Below, piece after piece: positions 27,110 to 39,701 of a DNA stretch of 64,000 nt (the first letter of the stretch is position 1; each line of letters begins with the position of its first letter). The position numbers and the translations under genes are program-made. The DNA lies in contig VXAI01000309.1 in assembly GCA_013399305.1 (NCBI GenBank), positions 644,290 through 708,289 of the forward strand, given 5' to 3'. Below the pieces are notes generated by a model. That model saw nothing but the letters and a program-made list of their open reading frames with translations. It was not told where the DNA came from and searched no databases. This DNA is from Rostratula benghalensis (lineage: Eukaryota; Chordata; Aves; Charadriiformes; Rostratulidae).

Positions 27110-27928
27110 CTGAACAGGCTAGAGAGCCGGGCAGAGAAGAACCTAATGAGGTTCAACAAGAACAACTGTAGGGTCCTGCACCTAGGGAGGAAGAATTCTG
27201 GGCACCGATCTAGGTTAGGGATGGACCTGCTGGAAAGCACTTCTGAGAAGAAGGATCTGGGGGTCCTGGTAGATGGTAAACTATCCATGAGCCAGCAATG
27301 CGCCCTTGTTGCCAAGAGAGCCAATGGAATTCTGGGCTGCATGGGAAAGAATGTGGCCAGTAGGTTGAGGGAGGTCATTCTCCCCCTCTGTTCTGCACTG
27401 GTGAGGCCACAACTGGAATACTGCATCCAGTTCTGGGCTCCCCATCTTAAGACAGGGAACTACTGGAGACAGTAAAGCATAGGGCAACAGAGATGATTAA
27501 GGGATTGGAGCATCTCCCTCATTAGGAAAACCTGAGAGAGCTGAGACTCTTTAGCCTCCCTTATAAGGAAAATGACTCTACTTTGGAGAAAAGAAGGCTG
27601 AGGGGAGATTTTTTGAATGCTTACAAGTAGGCTGAAAGAAGATATAGCCAGTAGTTCCCTGTGACAAGATGAGAGGCAACAGACAGAAGCTGGAACATAG
27701 GAAGTTCCATCAACGTATGAGAAAAAATGAGAAAAAACTTCTTTATGGTGAGGGTGACAGAGCACTGGCACAGGCTGTCCAGGGAGGTTGTGGAGTGCCC
27801 TGCTCTGGAGATTTTCAAGATCCACCTGGATGCAGTCCTGGATAATGTGCTGTAGGGACAGGGAGGAGTTGGACTAGATTATCTCTAGAGGTCCCTTCCA
27901 GCTCTGACAATTCTGTGATTCTGTGAAG
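27110..27928 (+). mobile_element. CR1 LINE 3' end, 5'-truncated, with dead ORF2 tail
   Basis: This is the 3' portion of a chicken-repeat-1 non-LTR retrotransposon. An open stretch from 27146 to 27475 encodes the C-terminal ORF2 region, with the family signature [20 protein letters not shown], and [11 protein letters not shown] further on. The reading then stops at TAA (27473-27475), where the family normally continues, so it is not functional. The 3' end shows the typical tail: GGTCCCTTCCAGCTCTGACA followed by the short terminal repeats ATTCTGTG and ATTCTGTGA at about 27910-27927. Full CR1 elements are about 4.5 kb, so this copy has lost more than three quarters of its 5' side, the usual outcome of incomplete reverse transcription. 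The 5' edge is approximate. Confidence 0.92.
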
Positions 27929-28951
27929 AGAAGCCTTTCTTATGATTCTTGTGAAGGGCTACACAACCAAGATTTTTTAAAAAATGGGAGGTTAAAATTT
28001 AAATTCCTATAATCATGTTTTGAATGTGGCCTGTAGTTGGGTAAAAATATTCAAAATATTTAGATTTATGATGGTTTAGATAGAGGTGGGCTGATTTTCA
28101 AATGTCTATGGGTATTCTGTTCCCCTTGATATCCCATGCACATAAGCAGCAGTTTGCTACTGAAAAGCCTACTACTTCTCTGTCTACATATTTAGCTGCT
28201 AAGTACCTTTAATTTCTGGTTCTTAAGAACTAAGGTTAAAATCCTAGCTCTGTTTGAATCTGCAACAAATTCTCATTGACTTCCACAGTCCTAACATTTC
28301 AACATAAATCCATATTTAAGCATCTAAATAAGTAGTCTGTGTATTCCAGTATTTAAATCCCTAACAGCTCTCATATTTAGGTAAATATGTGTCCTGGAGC
28401 CTAAGTTTAACATTGGACACATATTTTTAGAAATCTTGCCTCTAATTGTCCATGTGATCCTTTTCATTGTGTTAGTCATTTTAAAGATACTGGATTTCCA
28501 AAGATAGATCAGCAGCTTTTGAAATTAAAATAGGCTCAAAATATCACATATTGTACTCCTGGATATGCCATTCTTTCTCATGATAAGACAGGATAGAGAC
28601 AAATATGTGCTGCAGCAAAACTACATCTGCATAGCCTTTTAAAGTTCCATTTTAAAGAGTTGCAAATATGATCTGACTTCAGTGTAGGAGGTGCAGGGAA
28701 AAAAACAAACCCAAAAACATGTCTGAGTATGCAAGTATAAGGCACTTATCACCAGAATGGCCTGAGTGTTGCAGGACAGATTTGAAAACACATTGGCTAT
28801 ACTCTACCTAAATCTGAGGCTGCAGAGGATAAACTGTTTTTGTAGCTCTTCTAGCTCACATCACTTAGACAGTAAAAAACTCCAAGAATTAAACAAAAAA
28901 CAAGCACACACACGCACACAAAACCACCCAAAAACCCAAAACAAACAAAAA

Positions 28952-29496
28952 NNNNNNNNNNNNNNNNNNNNNNNNNNNNNNNNNNNNNNNNNNNNNNNNN
29001 NNNNNNNNNNNNNNNNNNNNNNNNNNNNNNNNNNNNNNNNNNNNNNNNNNNNNNNNNNNNNNNNNNNNNNNNNNNNNNNNNNNNNNNNNNNNNNNNNNNN
29101 NNNNNNNNNNNNNNNNNNNNNNNNNNNNNNNNNNNNNNNNNNNNNNNNNNNNNNNNNNNNNNNNNNNNNNNNNNNNNNNNNNNNNNNNNNNNNNNNNNNN
29201 NNNNNNNNNNNNNNNNNNNNNNNNNNNNNNNNNNNNNNNNNNNNNNNNNNNNNNNNNNNNNNNNNNNNNNNNNNNNNNNNNNNNNNNNNNNNNNNNNNNN
29301 NNNNNNNNNNNNNNNNNNNNNNNNNNNNNNNNNNNNNNNNNNNNNNNNNNNNNNNNNNNNNNNNNNNNNNNNNNNNNNNNNNNNNNNNNNNNNNNNNNNN
29401 NNNNNNNNNNNNNNNNNNNNNNNNNNNNNNNNNNNNNNNNNNNNNNNNNNNNNNNNNNNNNNNNNNNNNNNNNNNNNNNNNNNNNNNNNNNNNNNN
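28952..29496. other. Assembly gap, 545 N
   Basis: The left edge is low-complexity CA/CCAAAA-rich sequence (28902-28951). What it holds is unknown. Any reading frame drawn across it is meaningless. Confidence 0.98.
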
Positions 29497-32378
29497 TAAC
29501 TGCTGTAGTTTTACATTTTCAGTGTGAAATATTAAATACATAAATCAAAACAAGATTATTTTTCATCCAGAGCTGGAAACCAGTTTCTGAAACTGACAAA
29601 TTCATTTTAGCTAAAATGAATGTTTTAGGAAAGAGATCTTTCCTGAGTCCATAACAGCTCTAAAAAGAAACAAGAATTTTGTATTCTAATATCCTGCCTT
29701 CGTTGGCTTTCCTGTGATAGGTACAATGTGCAATGACTAGAAGCAGCTCCAAGTTTCTCAAAAGCATCATCCCATTCTCCTCACTCTCTTTGACTGCTCA
29801 GAGATCATACTCTTCATGACACATGGCCACATTGCTGTTAGGATGACATACCTGGGAGATGTTCATATACACAAAAATACATATATGTACATATATATGT
29901 AGATATGTAATCATCCCTAAAAATAACCATCCACCACGAAGAACATTAGAGAATGATAACAATTCCAGTGTGATGTAGAGTTTCTAATGTGTAAAAGCAG
30001 ATTCAGTTTGTACTACACGTTTGCTGTCTCAACCAGAAGCTTCATTGAGAGTTAGAAATACTGTTTTGTATCCTTCATTAAAAAGAGTAAATCTAATTAT
30101 AAGGAATCATTATAACATTTAAATACCTTTCAGCTTTTAGAATTCTTAAACATTCAACCACAAGAAGCTTTCAAAAGGAGCAGTGACACCTGAATACTAA
30201 AGAATTTCAGGGTGCATAAGTGACTAGGCAGGGAAGGAAAAAAAGAGTCTACCCAAGGCTGGATATTAGGCCATTCTGGAAATCTGAAGCATATAATCAA
30301 CTAAATGCTCTATCCAGGGTCTTGTTTGAAACCTGGGAGAGATGAAATTTTGGCAGCTTTTTTTTGTGTTTGGAATTCTGTTTGTGATCCACACACATTG
30401 GTTTTTTTCTTATTTGCATTTTAAGACGTTTTATATTTAGTAATAATACACCAAAAGGGCATTTCAGCAACATTGTAAGGAAGAAGGCGATCGAATAGCA
30501 CCCTTCGGAGCTATGTGCTTTCCTTTCTTTCCAAAGAGACAATGCTAAATTATCTTTTCCTTTGGTATGGGGCAGTTAGATGTTTTAGCTTGAACTGTTT
30601 GTTGCTGGTTTTTTGTTGTTTCTTTATTCTTTCAGCATGTTTTCTTTAATTTTAAAAACCAAGGAAAAAAGACCTAGAAGTCATGTAACCTATTGTGGCG
30701 ATGTATATCACATCCACGTGATAAGTTCATGAGAGGCTGCCCCATAGCTGACCACCACCATGGCCTAGCTGCCAGGATATGCCAGTTAATAGCTTACTGC
30801 AGGATGAACAGAGAGAAGTCTTTCGAGCATATTTTTTAATTTTCATTTCCTACTGTGAGGAAGGCAGTGCCAGAAAAATATGTATGAATAGAGAATAAAA
30901 TTTTGCTGTTAAGTTTATTACTTGGGGAAGCACTACTATTGGTATTAACATAAATCTTTCTTCACAGTAACATTACTTTTGTTTACTTCCTCTGCCTTCA
31001 TTTTGTAGGTGTGTTTCAACAGTTCCGCTGTCTGCTGCATTCAAATTCTCAAGTTAATACTTCCCTTCACAATTGCAAATAGACTTTAAAGGAAATTAAC
31101 TTATATTTACAGCATGTTAGTACTGGGAGAGCAGGTTACTCTTTTCCAGTTTGAATCACTTGGACACAGACACAACTAGATGTCACAAATTAATTAAACT
31201 CAGACAACCAGGAACTTCATTAGTGGTACCTGTAATTCTCTGTAGTGATTCAGAGCCAGATCTTGAGATCTTTATGTGACTCTCATAAAGACAAAAATCC
31301 AGTCACATAACTATGACTTTTATTTCATCAAGACCTAGGGAAGGGTTTCAGTTTGGTATATTGTGGTTTCAATCCTGCAACCAAACCCTAATAATCTGAA
31401 AAAGCAAGGAATCTTGACCATCCGTCTATTTTGATTTGACAAAAGAGCTTCTATGGAGTCTGCACTAAAACAGAAAGAGCTATGTATTATATACTGTCCA
31501 AAAAAAAAGAGTCAATTTGTTCATAAATATTCCAGCACAAAATTATATTAATTTTTGTATTCCTCTGGAATGAAAGTGTTCAGTAAACCATGAGTAGTTC
31601 GCCTGCAGATAATATTAAATGAAAAACTATAGAACACTATGACCAAATAGAGAAAAAAAAAGGATGCTAGCTATTAAATTTTAAAAGTCCATCTTAAGCT
31701 ATTATGAAAAGACACATCCGTTAGCGGCAGTTGTGCAGTCTTAGAGCCTTGCTAGATGTGTCAAGTAAATCAGTGATACTGTAGTGGCTGGAAAAAGCCA
31801 AGTGTTCACTGCAAGGAAAGGCAGAGGTGGAGCATGTACATAATCCAAGAATCCAGTCTCCTACTGACTTGGGTTTCCCTGTATACCATAAACTGTGTTT
31901 CTCACCTGTCATTTCCCGGTGGCCCAGCCCTAGAGAAAACATGATATTTTCTTTCCATTTTCTTTTACAGGAAGAGAAAGTCTACCTTTACTAGTCAGCA
32001 GTTACTTCATAGAAGCAGAAAGATGACAACGACTTAGAGGATGAAGCAAAAGCATTCACACACCAATAATCACATATACTTCTAACACCTCCTATCCTAA
32101 AATAAATTGCCTTCTTGTTTGCTTCTAAATTTGCTTGGGAGTTCTAGTTCAACTCAACCTTTGTAAAAACTATCAAATCAGCAATTGTATGAGGGGACTT
32201 TTAAAAGTACATTGGATAAAGTAATTTAAACATACAGTTAAGCATCAGTCCTTGTTTTGTTCACTTCTAACCATTCGCAATTTAACATTGTATGACTGTA
32301 TTGCAGTGTGTGATTAGAAAAGTATATAAGTAGCATGCATACACAGACTTATGATAAGCAACCACAAGGAAAAAAATA

Positions 32379-32401
32379 TATTGCAACATGCTGTTGCAAT
32401 A
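32379..32401. repeat. Perfect 9-bp inverted repeat (TATTGCAAC/GTTGCAATA)
   Basis: TATTGCAAC, a 5-base spacer ATGCT, then GTTGCAATA. Each arm contains a TTGCAA core like a C/EBP half-site. The symmetry is exact; function is unknown. Confidence 0.6.
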
Positions 32402-35400
32402 CAATCCTTATAGAAATTTAAAGATCTCCATTATTTTTTTGGTTCTGACTTTAAAGCAGCAAAGGAAAACTGAACAGAAATTGTTTTCTGCATATATGAA
32501 CAGTTGTTTAGATATCAGAGCATCTCCACAATGTAGTTAACTTTATCAGGTTTAAGTTCAACAGTATGTGTTGCTTTTAACATTGCTGTACTTCTGTAAC
32601 TGTCACTCAAATATTTTACTCTATATTTGCCAATTTTTACATTCCACTTAATGGATATATCTTCATATATTTAATGTACTGTGTTCTTACCAGTCCTCAT
32701 AGTTAACTTTGAATTTTTATGTCCTACTGTTGTTTTTAAAATTGCTTTCAAACTGGAATGAAGCTGTCAAAGACAAGACAAGACAACACTAAGTACACAT
32801 TAAACAATGAATATCTGTCAAGGTTATCAAAGTCCAAGTCAAATTTAGTTTCTGTCAAGCTCAAGAGATGATGCTTTACAAATTGGTGAGTCAAAGATCA
32901 GCTGTAAAGAACCTAAAGAAACTAGAAAAATTAACATGATAAGGCTTTGGAACATACAGAATTCCTGTAGGATTCTTTTCTGCTACAGCATATCTGTTTT
33001 TCCTACTTATAGTGAGAAAAAGACTAATATAGGACAGAAAATCTATGATAAATTGAAAGTGAGGAAGTGAATGAAGATAAAGACAGTGGGTTAAGAGAAA
33101 CATATGAGGATCTGTAATTTAGGAGCTTGTCACTTATCTAGAGAAAGAGAAAACTAAAACTGAGCGCAAAATAATTTCACAGGGAGACAAATCCCAAGAG
33201 AGCAGCTCCCCAAGCTGTACCCTCTCCTAGAGCAGGCTGCCAAGCCCAAACTCTCTGAAAGCCTTAATGATCAACATCTCTCACAATGGCTGTATCTTGT
33301 TAAGCATGTTGGTCATAAACCTAATAACTTTGTTTAAACTAGCAGCACTCAAACGATTGTGGTTTACAGAAAGAGAGGTACAACTTAGATGTGAGGAAGA
33401 AGTCGTCATTGCGTGATGTGGAATGGTGACCAAAACCCCCTTACTCTCATTCACACATGTTTTATATATGTGACAGAGACAGAAATATAACAGCAAGAAA
33501 TAATTTTTTAATATAAAAACACCCAAGGAATGAAATTTTGCCTGAAGTGTCCAGTTCATGTGCTTCTGTGATTGAACTTTGATTGATAATAAATCCTTTC
33601 CAGGGTTTGTGTCTATAAGAAAGTCTCGAGTCTGATTGCTCATTACTTATCTGTTTACAGATTTTATTCTTCACATTTTGACAGGCTCCATTGGGTGATT
33701 CAGCTGGGAGTTATGCACAGGAATTGCCAACAGCCAAATGTGCTGCTTTCAATTCAAGAAGTATGGTCTGTCCAACGTCCTCAATAAAGTGTTTTGACAT
33801 ATTGGCTGCTTTTACTGCTAGAATAAAGTTTTTTAAAGTAATAATGTCCTTATTTCAATCAGTGTATGAGTTAAAAGTAACGGGCCTAACTGTGAAGACC
33901 AAAGGCATTTAGCTCCAGAAGTGCCAACTGAGTGAGGCTATTTTAATGGATTCCAAAGCTGTGACTCAGTTACCACCACTTGGATGTCTGGTACCATGTC
34001 AGATGTGAAGTTGTATCCTATTTGGCCTCCATCTAACTCTCCAGAAGGCTGCAGACCTGCTCATGTATTGTACCTACCACTTCAGGCAGATGTCTAGATA
34101 CTTTCAGTTGTCTAAATACCTATGCTTGCAGAATGCAATCACTCCCCAAATTTTCAACTGGCTAATCTAAGAGTTCAGTTTGTCTCCAAGACACAAAGTA
34201 CATACAGCTAAATGTAAGCCACAGCTAGGCAGAAGTATTGCTGTCCTAAATCCCATTATAATAAACAAGAATCTAGTCAGCAGAGCCTAGAAAACCACAC
34301 ATGCACTTTAAGTAGGCACCTATATTGGGCCTACTGTAGAAGAGCTACTGAAGATGCCCAAATTCAGGTCTTTTAATCTGGATATTAATCCCATTCTACA
34401 TATTCAAAGAAAAAGATGCAAAGACAATGGAAGTTTATGTAGGGATCTAGTCAGAAACATACAAAACTAAGTCTTAAGAATTCAGCGCACAAAACAGAAG
34501 TAGTGTTCAAGACAAAATGGGTAATTTTCAACCAGGTAATTGTAAATGTGCAAAACTAATCATGTAAATAGAACAAGTTGTGTGCCACTGGAGAATGAGA
34601 GAACACAACAGAAAGTGTAATCTGATGTAAATCAAGTTCTCACTATGTTTCTCAACCTTTTCCAGTTTGTGAACTTCAATGGTTTTGCATCTGTAAGCCT
34701 ATCAACTGCTTTGGTCTGCCTATAGATTGATTCACACAGTAACTATATAGGATATGTAACAATATAATGTCCTAATCATGGCACAACATCAACCATTCTG
34801 TTAACTCTGAGTAATCTGACTACCAAATAATGCTCACACCTATTTAGACAGAAACCTAAAGCCTTAATAAGGTGCAATACTTAGAGCATTAAAAATGCAG
34901 ATCTAAAGGGCTGTGAAGATTTTAAATTAACAAGTGATCACACTGGTCTAGGCAACATAATGAATCATTGTGAATCACCTGGCAGAAACTGCAATTCAGC
35001 TTCAAAGGAAAAATTAGTGGTCTGGACCTCTGGGTGGAGGGAGCCATAAAATACTAAGATCAGCTTTTGTACGTACCAGGCTCTTTACGGAAAGCTAACC
35101 CAGCCCAGTATCTTGTATTACTAATCTCAGGACTCTTCTGCAACCCATCCTCTTTTCCTACACTCTCTCATTTGCAAATGCAAATGCAACAGGTAATACC
35201 ACTATAGTATGTGAACAGAGTTTCTCTCTCTGCAGCAGTTTTTTTCCCTCTTTATTTGCTTTGCTCTCTGCAGAAGCTTTCTGAAAATTCCTGTTTTCAA
35301 GCACAGCACTTCCAGAGAAGGCTCCAAAAAGCATTCTCAAGTCATGTGACCAACCTTCTCCAAGGTGTTCCTCCCCTCCCTGCTCTGTTTAGCCCTTTCA

Positions 35401-38392
35401 TCATTTTAGTTTGTGAGCAACAAAACTGAGTTCAATAGATTCCCTGAGTTTGAGTCTGTCAAAAAAGGACATTTGGTGGAAAGCTGCAGGATTCATCCAC
35501 CTCTCCTGCTCCCTGCTCTTCTACTCACTCTGCAAGACAGATGCAGAATAAGCTTTTTTTCACATAATTGTGTCTTTCTGGAGACTCAGTACTGAAAAAC
35601 TGGCTGGAAACACACCATACCACCCAGAAGCAACACAACTGAATTTAAAATTTTTCTCCAAGTACCAGGGTGTCAAAATCTTGTATACAACCAGGTCTTT
35701 TCCAGAACTCTGGCATGCATAGGATGAATGCTGGAGATGGTCTTCACCAATTTACACTGTCAGAACAATGTACTCAAGCCTTCAGATTCAAATCCAGGAT
35801 CACTCAGTCCTGTAACTCAGCTGTGGACCTGTCTGCAGGCATTAAGACTTAACTAGGAGTGAGACTAGACTGAGAAGATACCTCCCTGTTTAAAGAATAC
35901 TAATTAAAAAATGGAATGCAAAATAAATCAGCTAACTTATCTTAAAAGGCAGAGAAGCACAGCCCACATGGAAGAAATAGCCAAACTACTATCATTTTCC
36001 TTCCAGGGGATAAAAAGGGGCATCTGTGAAAAGTCCTCACTTCAGTTTCTCCATAGTAGTAAGCGCAGGAGTGGAGAAGACATTAATCACATTCCACCAT
36101 TTGTATCTGAGGAAAAATAACTCAGGTGGTGAGGGGGGTGAATAATATGACTGAGAAAAACACCTACCTCTGGGATCAGATTTCATGATGAAATATAACC
36201 ACCCCTTTATTGAAGAGGTTCTGAATCCCTGCATCTGTGTAAGCGGGAAGTGAGTTGTGTTTCTCCGTTTTAAAGAGAGAAAGATTTCCATCACATCTCT
36301 CTGTCTCATGATACCTTCCAGCAGTGGAAGGGAAAATATATGCAGACTTCTTGCAGCCTGAGTGTACTCTTAAGCTGGCCTTTCAGACAGTTTGTAAATT
36401 CAGAGCTTTGATGGTCAGCACTGGTGCCACCACCCAATTAGTTCCTGCATTATTAGGGCTCTCAGATGTGTGGGTGCTCTGTAATAATTTCATTTGAATA
36501 TGACTAATGTTCTTTACTTTCTAGCTCAAGCTCAAGTTTTCTTGTGTTGCTTTCCACAGTTAAACAGTTGACACCCCAATGGTAGCTTAACTTCATGTGG
36601 TAGGTGAAGTGATTAATGCATATGTATTATGTCTCTAAAAACACTTTGGGATCCTACAGGATACAAAACACATTTAAAAATGCAAGTCATCATTATCATC
36701 AATAAATTAGACACAAAAGCCAAATTCAGAGGCATGAACAATTTTTTAGTTTCATTTATATCTAAAAATATGGGAGAGATATACACCCCAGTGCTCAAGA
36801 AATTCTTCAAGCTGATTTAATAACAGTCATTATGTTAAAAAATGAAACTTCCCCATGTGTCAGAGATGAACTGGGAAGAAACAAAGAAACAGAAGTAACT
36901 CCTGCAGCACCTTTGTGCCCTCCTAGAATTGCTGTTCATCATTCTTTCTTTCAGTAGCTCCCTTGTTCCTTTTGTGCAAAAGGTACCACCATCAAATGAA
37001 ACAATTAAGTCCTGACAGTTTAAATACGCTATTCTGTTCTTTTCAAGCATAAGTGCCAGCCATCAAGACAAACTATACCCACCTCTTCACTATCAGCAGA
37101 GTCATTGAATCCCAGATAGAGTGCCCTAAAAATAAAAGCCATTCTGTATGTGCAGTTTCATCAAGTCAGGTCATGTCAGCCCCGCAGGGTAGACAGTGCT
37201 GTACTAATTTTATTATTCTATTTTTAAGCATGGCCTCCTTAGATCTTTTAGTGTGTCCCACATAACATTGCAGTATTGACACATTGTACTCAAGTTTCTA
37301 CTCCCAACCACCTTCAATTTCTGAATATCCCACCCAGTCAGTATGTTTGCTGTCCAAAACTATGATGAAGTGGTCACATTTGGCTTAACATCACCTGCTG
37401 TGCATTGCTTGGCTGTTCAGCAGTCATGAGATCACATCAAATTTAGTATCTGCAAGATTGATCAGTGTTAATAACGTAGTGCCCTGGGCACTATATTTCA
37501 CAGGCAGATCGACCCCCAAAAGCTGAACTGAATTTTACAAGCCCATGAACACAATTGCAGTACTAAGGTTTCCTCCTGAGTTACCTCAAATGCACTAATG
37601 GTTAGAAGTCACCCTAGGGGTGATTGTGTATCAGATTTGAAACACAAATTCTCATGTCTTCTTGGTAATTGCGGGGAATTTAGTCCCTGATCGCTGTCTT
37701 CTCACACCATCAAGCTATCTAAGAGTTATAATGCAAGTACAAGACATGTAAATATAAAAAGAATTGCCTATATTTTTCAAGGCAAATTGAGGGAATTCTT
37801 TTCGTGCATAGATTTACACCAGACTGTATCTCTTAGATTACCTTTCATATTTGAATTTTTTACACCAGTTGCTATTGGGCAGGTAAATACATGTTTTTTT
37901 CCAAAACAAAGAACTGAACAAGAAAGTACTTTTCCTTCCCATCCACCTACTCCTTACAGCAATAAAAGTAAAAAGCCAATTTCAACCAACTTGCAAACTT
38001 TTAAAAAATCCTACTTTATGCCTGCAAGTGGGAATTTGCACTTAACCCAGTATTGACTAGAAACTTGAAGCAGTTTTAAGGTAAATAAAAGAAATTGCAG
38101 TTGGTGCCACATTCCTGTTTTTAGAACATAACAAGGATCCATTCAGTGTACAGTACATGCACAATAAAGAATTACATAATCAGATGTGAGCGGAAAGTAG
38201 AGAAGAGGAACTAGGCTATTTTCCTTAGACATTCAAATGTCATTTTTAACATAAGCAATATCATATTCACAAAGATCAGACAAGTGCGATTTTTAGGAGA
38301 TTTAGGCTGAAACTGTGGGCAGCAAACAGTTTTCTGTTCTCTCTCTACCTGTCACAGTAATACCCTGAAATACCCATTTTCTTCCCTTACAG

Positions 38393-39448
38393 TGTTGACC
38401 CAAGCATTGGGTTTACATGGCAAGGTTTGGGTAGCAGGGAGGTTACAGGGGTGGCCTCTGTGAGAAGCTGCTAGAAAATTCCTCTATTTTTCATAGACCC
38501 AATGCTAGCCAGCTCCAAGACAGACTTGCTGCTGGCCCATGAGCAAGGGTGGTAGTGGGGATAAAATTACTGTGCATCTAAAGAGTGAGAACATGTGAGA
38601 GAAACAACTATGCAGACTCCATGATCAGTTAAGGAAGGAAAAAGAGAAGGTACTTCAGGCTCCAGACCAGAGACTACACTGCAGCCTGTGGTGAAGACCA
38701 TGGTGAGCCAACCTGTCTTCCTGCAGCCCATGGAGGTCCATGGTGGAGCCAATTTCCACATGCAGCCTGTGGAGGACCCCACTTCAGAGCATATGGATAT
38801 GCCCAAAGGAGGCTGTAATGTCATAAGAAGTCCATGCTGGAACACACTCTTGGCAGGACCTGTGCACCCCTGATCCAATCACACTGGAGCAGGTTTGCTG
38901 GCAGGACTTGTGACCCACATGGGAGCAATCTGTTCCTGAAGGAAAGGACATGGAGACAGAGCAGGCCATGAAGAACTGCAGGCCACGGGAAGGGAATATG
39001 TTGCAGAAATCCATAGAGGACTGTCTCCTGTGGGAGAGACCCCACACTGGAGCAGGGGAAAAGTATGAGGAGGAAGCAGTGTCAGAGATAAGGCATGATG
39101 AACTCGCTGCAACCCCCATTATTCAACTCCCTTTGCTGCTGACAGGGAGGAGGTAGAGAAACTGGAAGTGAAGTTGAGTCTGGAAACAAGTGAGGGGTGG
39201 GGAAAAGATATTCTAAAATTTTATTTTATTTCTTATTAACCTACTCTGATTTGATTAGCAATAAATTAAAATAATTTCCCTGGGTCAAGTCAGTTTTGCC
39301 TGTGATGGTAATTGGTGAGTGATCTCCCTGTCCTCATCTCAATCCATGAGGTTTTTGTTATATATTCTCTTCTCAGCCCACCTGAAGACAGGGAGTGATA
39401 GAGCAGCTTGGTGGGCACCTGGTGTTCAGCCAGAATCAACACACCACA
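38393..39448 (+). mobile_element. Endogenous retrovirus LTR, solo-like, avian family
   Basis: The segment begins TGTTG and ends CCACA, giving the 5'-TG...CA-3' ends of an LTR, and is about 1.06 kb long. It resembles, from memory, a common bird LTR (probably ERVL type) whose U3 carries repeated blocks. Here the phrase GCAGCC(T/C)(A/G)TGG recurs at 38681, 38723 and 38762, and GGCAGGAC(C/T)TGTG at 38852 and 38900. A poly(A) signal AATAAA lies at 39260-39265, followed by the R/U5 part. No gag, pol or env sequence and no second LTR adjoin it, so it is a solo LTR or isolated fragment. I see no clear target-site duplication. Short ORFs inside it are chance. The family assignment is from memory; the start could instead be near 38407. 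Confidence 0.75.
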
Positions 39449-39596
39449 TCTGGAAATATTATCCCAAATAAGTTTTGTACAAGGTAACAAGATCATAGGA
39501 GACACTAAATTCTTAAAGAAAAAAATCTTGGCATGGTGCTCCATAGGTTTTGGTTATTTTTAATTTTTCCCAATTATTTCTTTGTATGTAAGGGTC

Positions 39597-39701
39597 TGGA
39601 GCTGGTTTTGTTGAGTTTGGGGGTTTTTTGTGTTTTGGGGGTTTGGGGGGTTTTGGGGTTTTTTTGCTTGTTTGTTTGGGGTTTTTTAATTTGTTTGGGT
39701 T
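39597..39701 (+). repeat. G/T-only low-complexity tract
   Basis: About 100 bases of runs of G (up to six) and T (up to seven), beginning about 150 bases past the ERV LTR. Three G runs at 39636-39658 are separated by TTT and TTTT, so quadruplex formation on the plus strand is possible. A chance ORF crosses it and has no meaning. Confidence 0.85.

Larger units (their letters stand above)
27929..38392. other. Intergenic, no gene recognised
   Basis: Includes the 545-N gap and an inverted repeat at 32379-32401. The stretches 28230-28440 and 34030-34400 carry phrases like TTTAAGCATCTAAATA and GTCTAAATACCTATG that recall old amniote repeats, too decayed for a firm call. No exon was recognised. Confidence 0.55.

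Noticed and set aside
26899..27426. 175-codon minus-strand ORF
   Set aside because: Its high-coordinate part is antisense to the CR1 ORF2 tail on the plus strand; the peptide has no recognisable similarity.
27146..27475. 109-codon ORF as a host gene
   Set aside because: It is the C-terminal piece of CR1 ORF2, truncated and followed by the CR1 3' tail.
28230..28440. Possible ancient DNA-transposon relic
   Set aside because: Only scattered phrases resemble known amniote repeats; too decayed to list as a feature.
28766..29541. Long ORFs (253 and 226 codons) on both strands
   Set aside because: They exist only because the 545-N gap contains no stop codons.
38567..39156. Cluster of overlapping ORFs of 61-111 codons
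   Set aside because: They lie inside the ERV LTR, which is non-coding; openness comes from its GC-richer repeated blocks.
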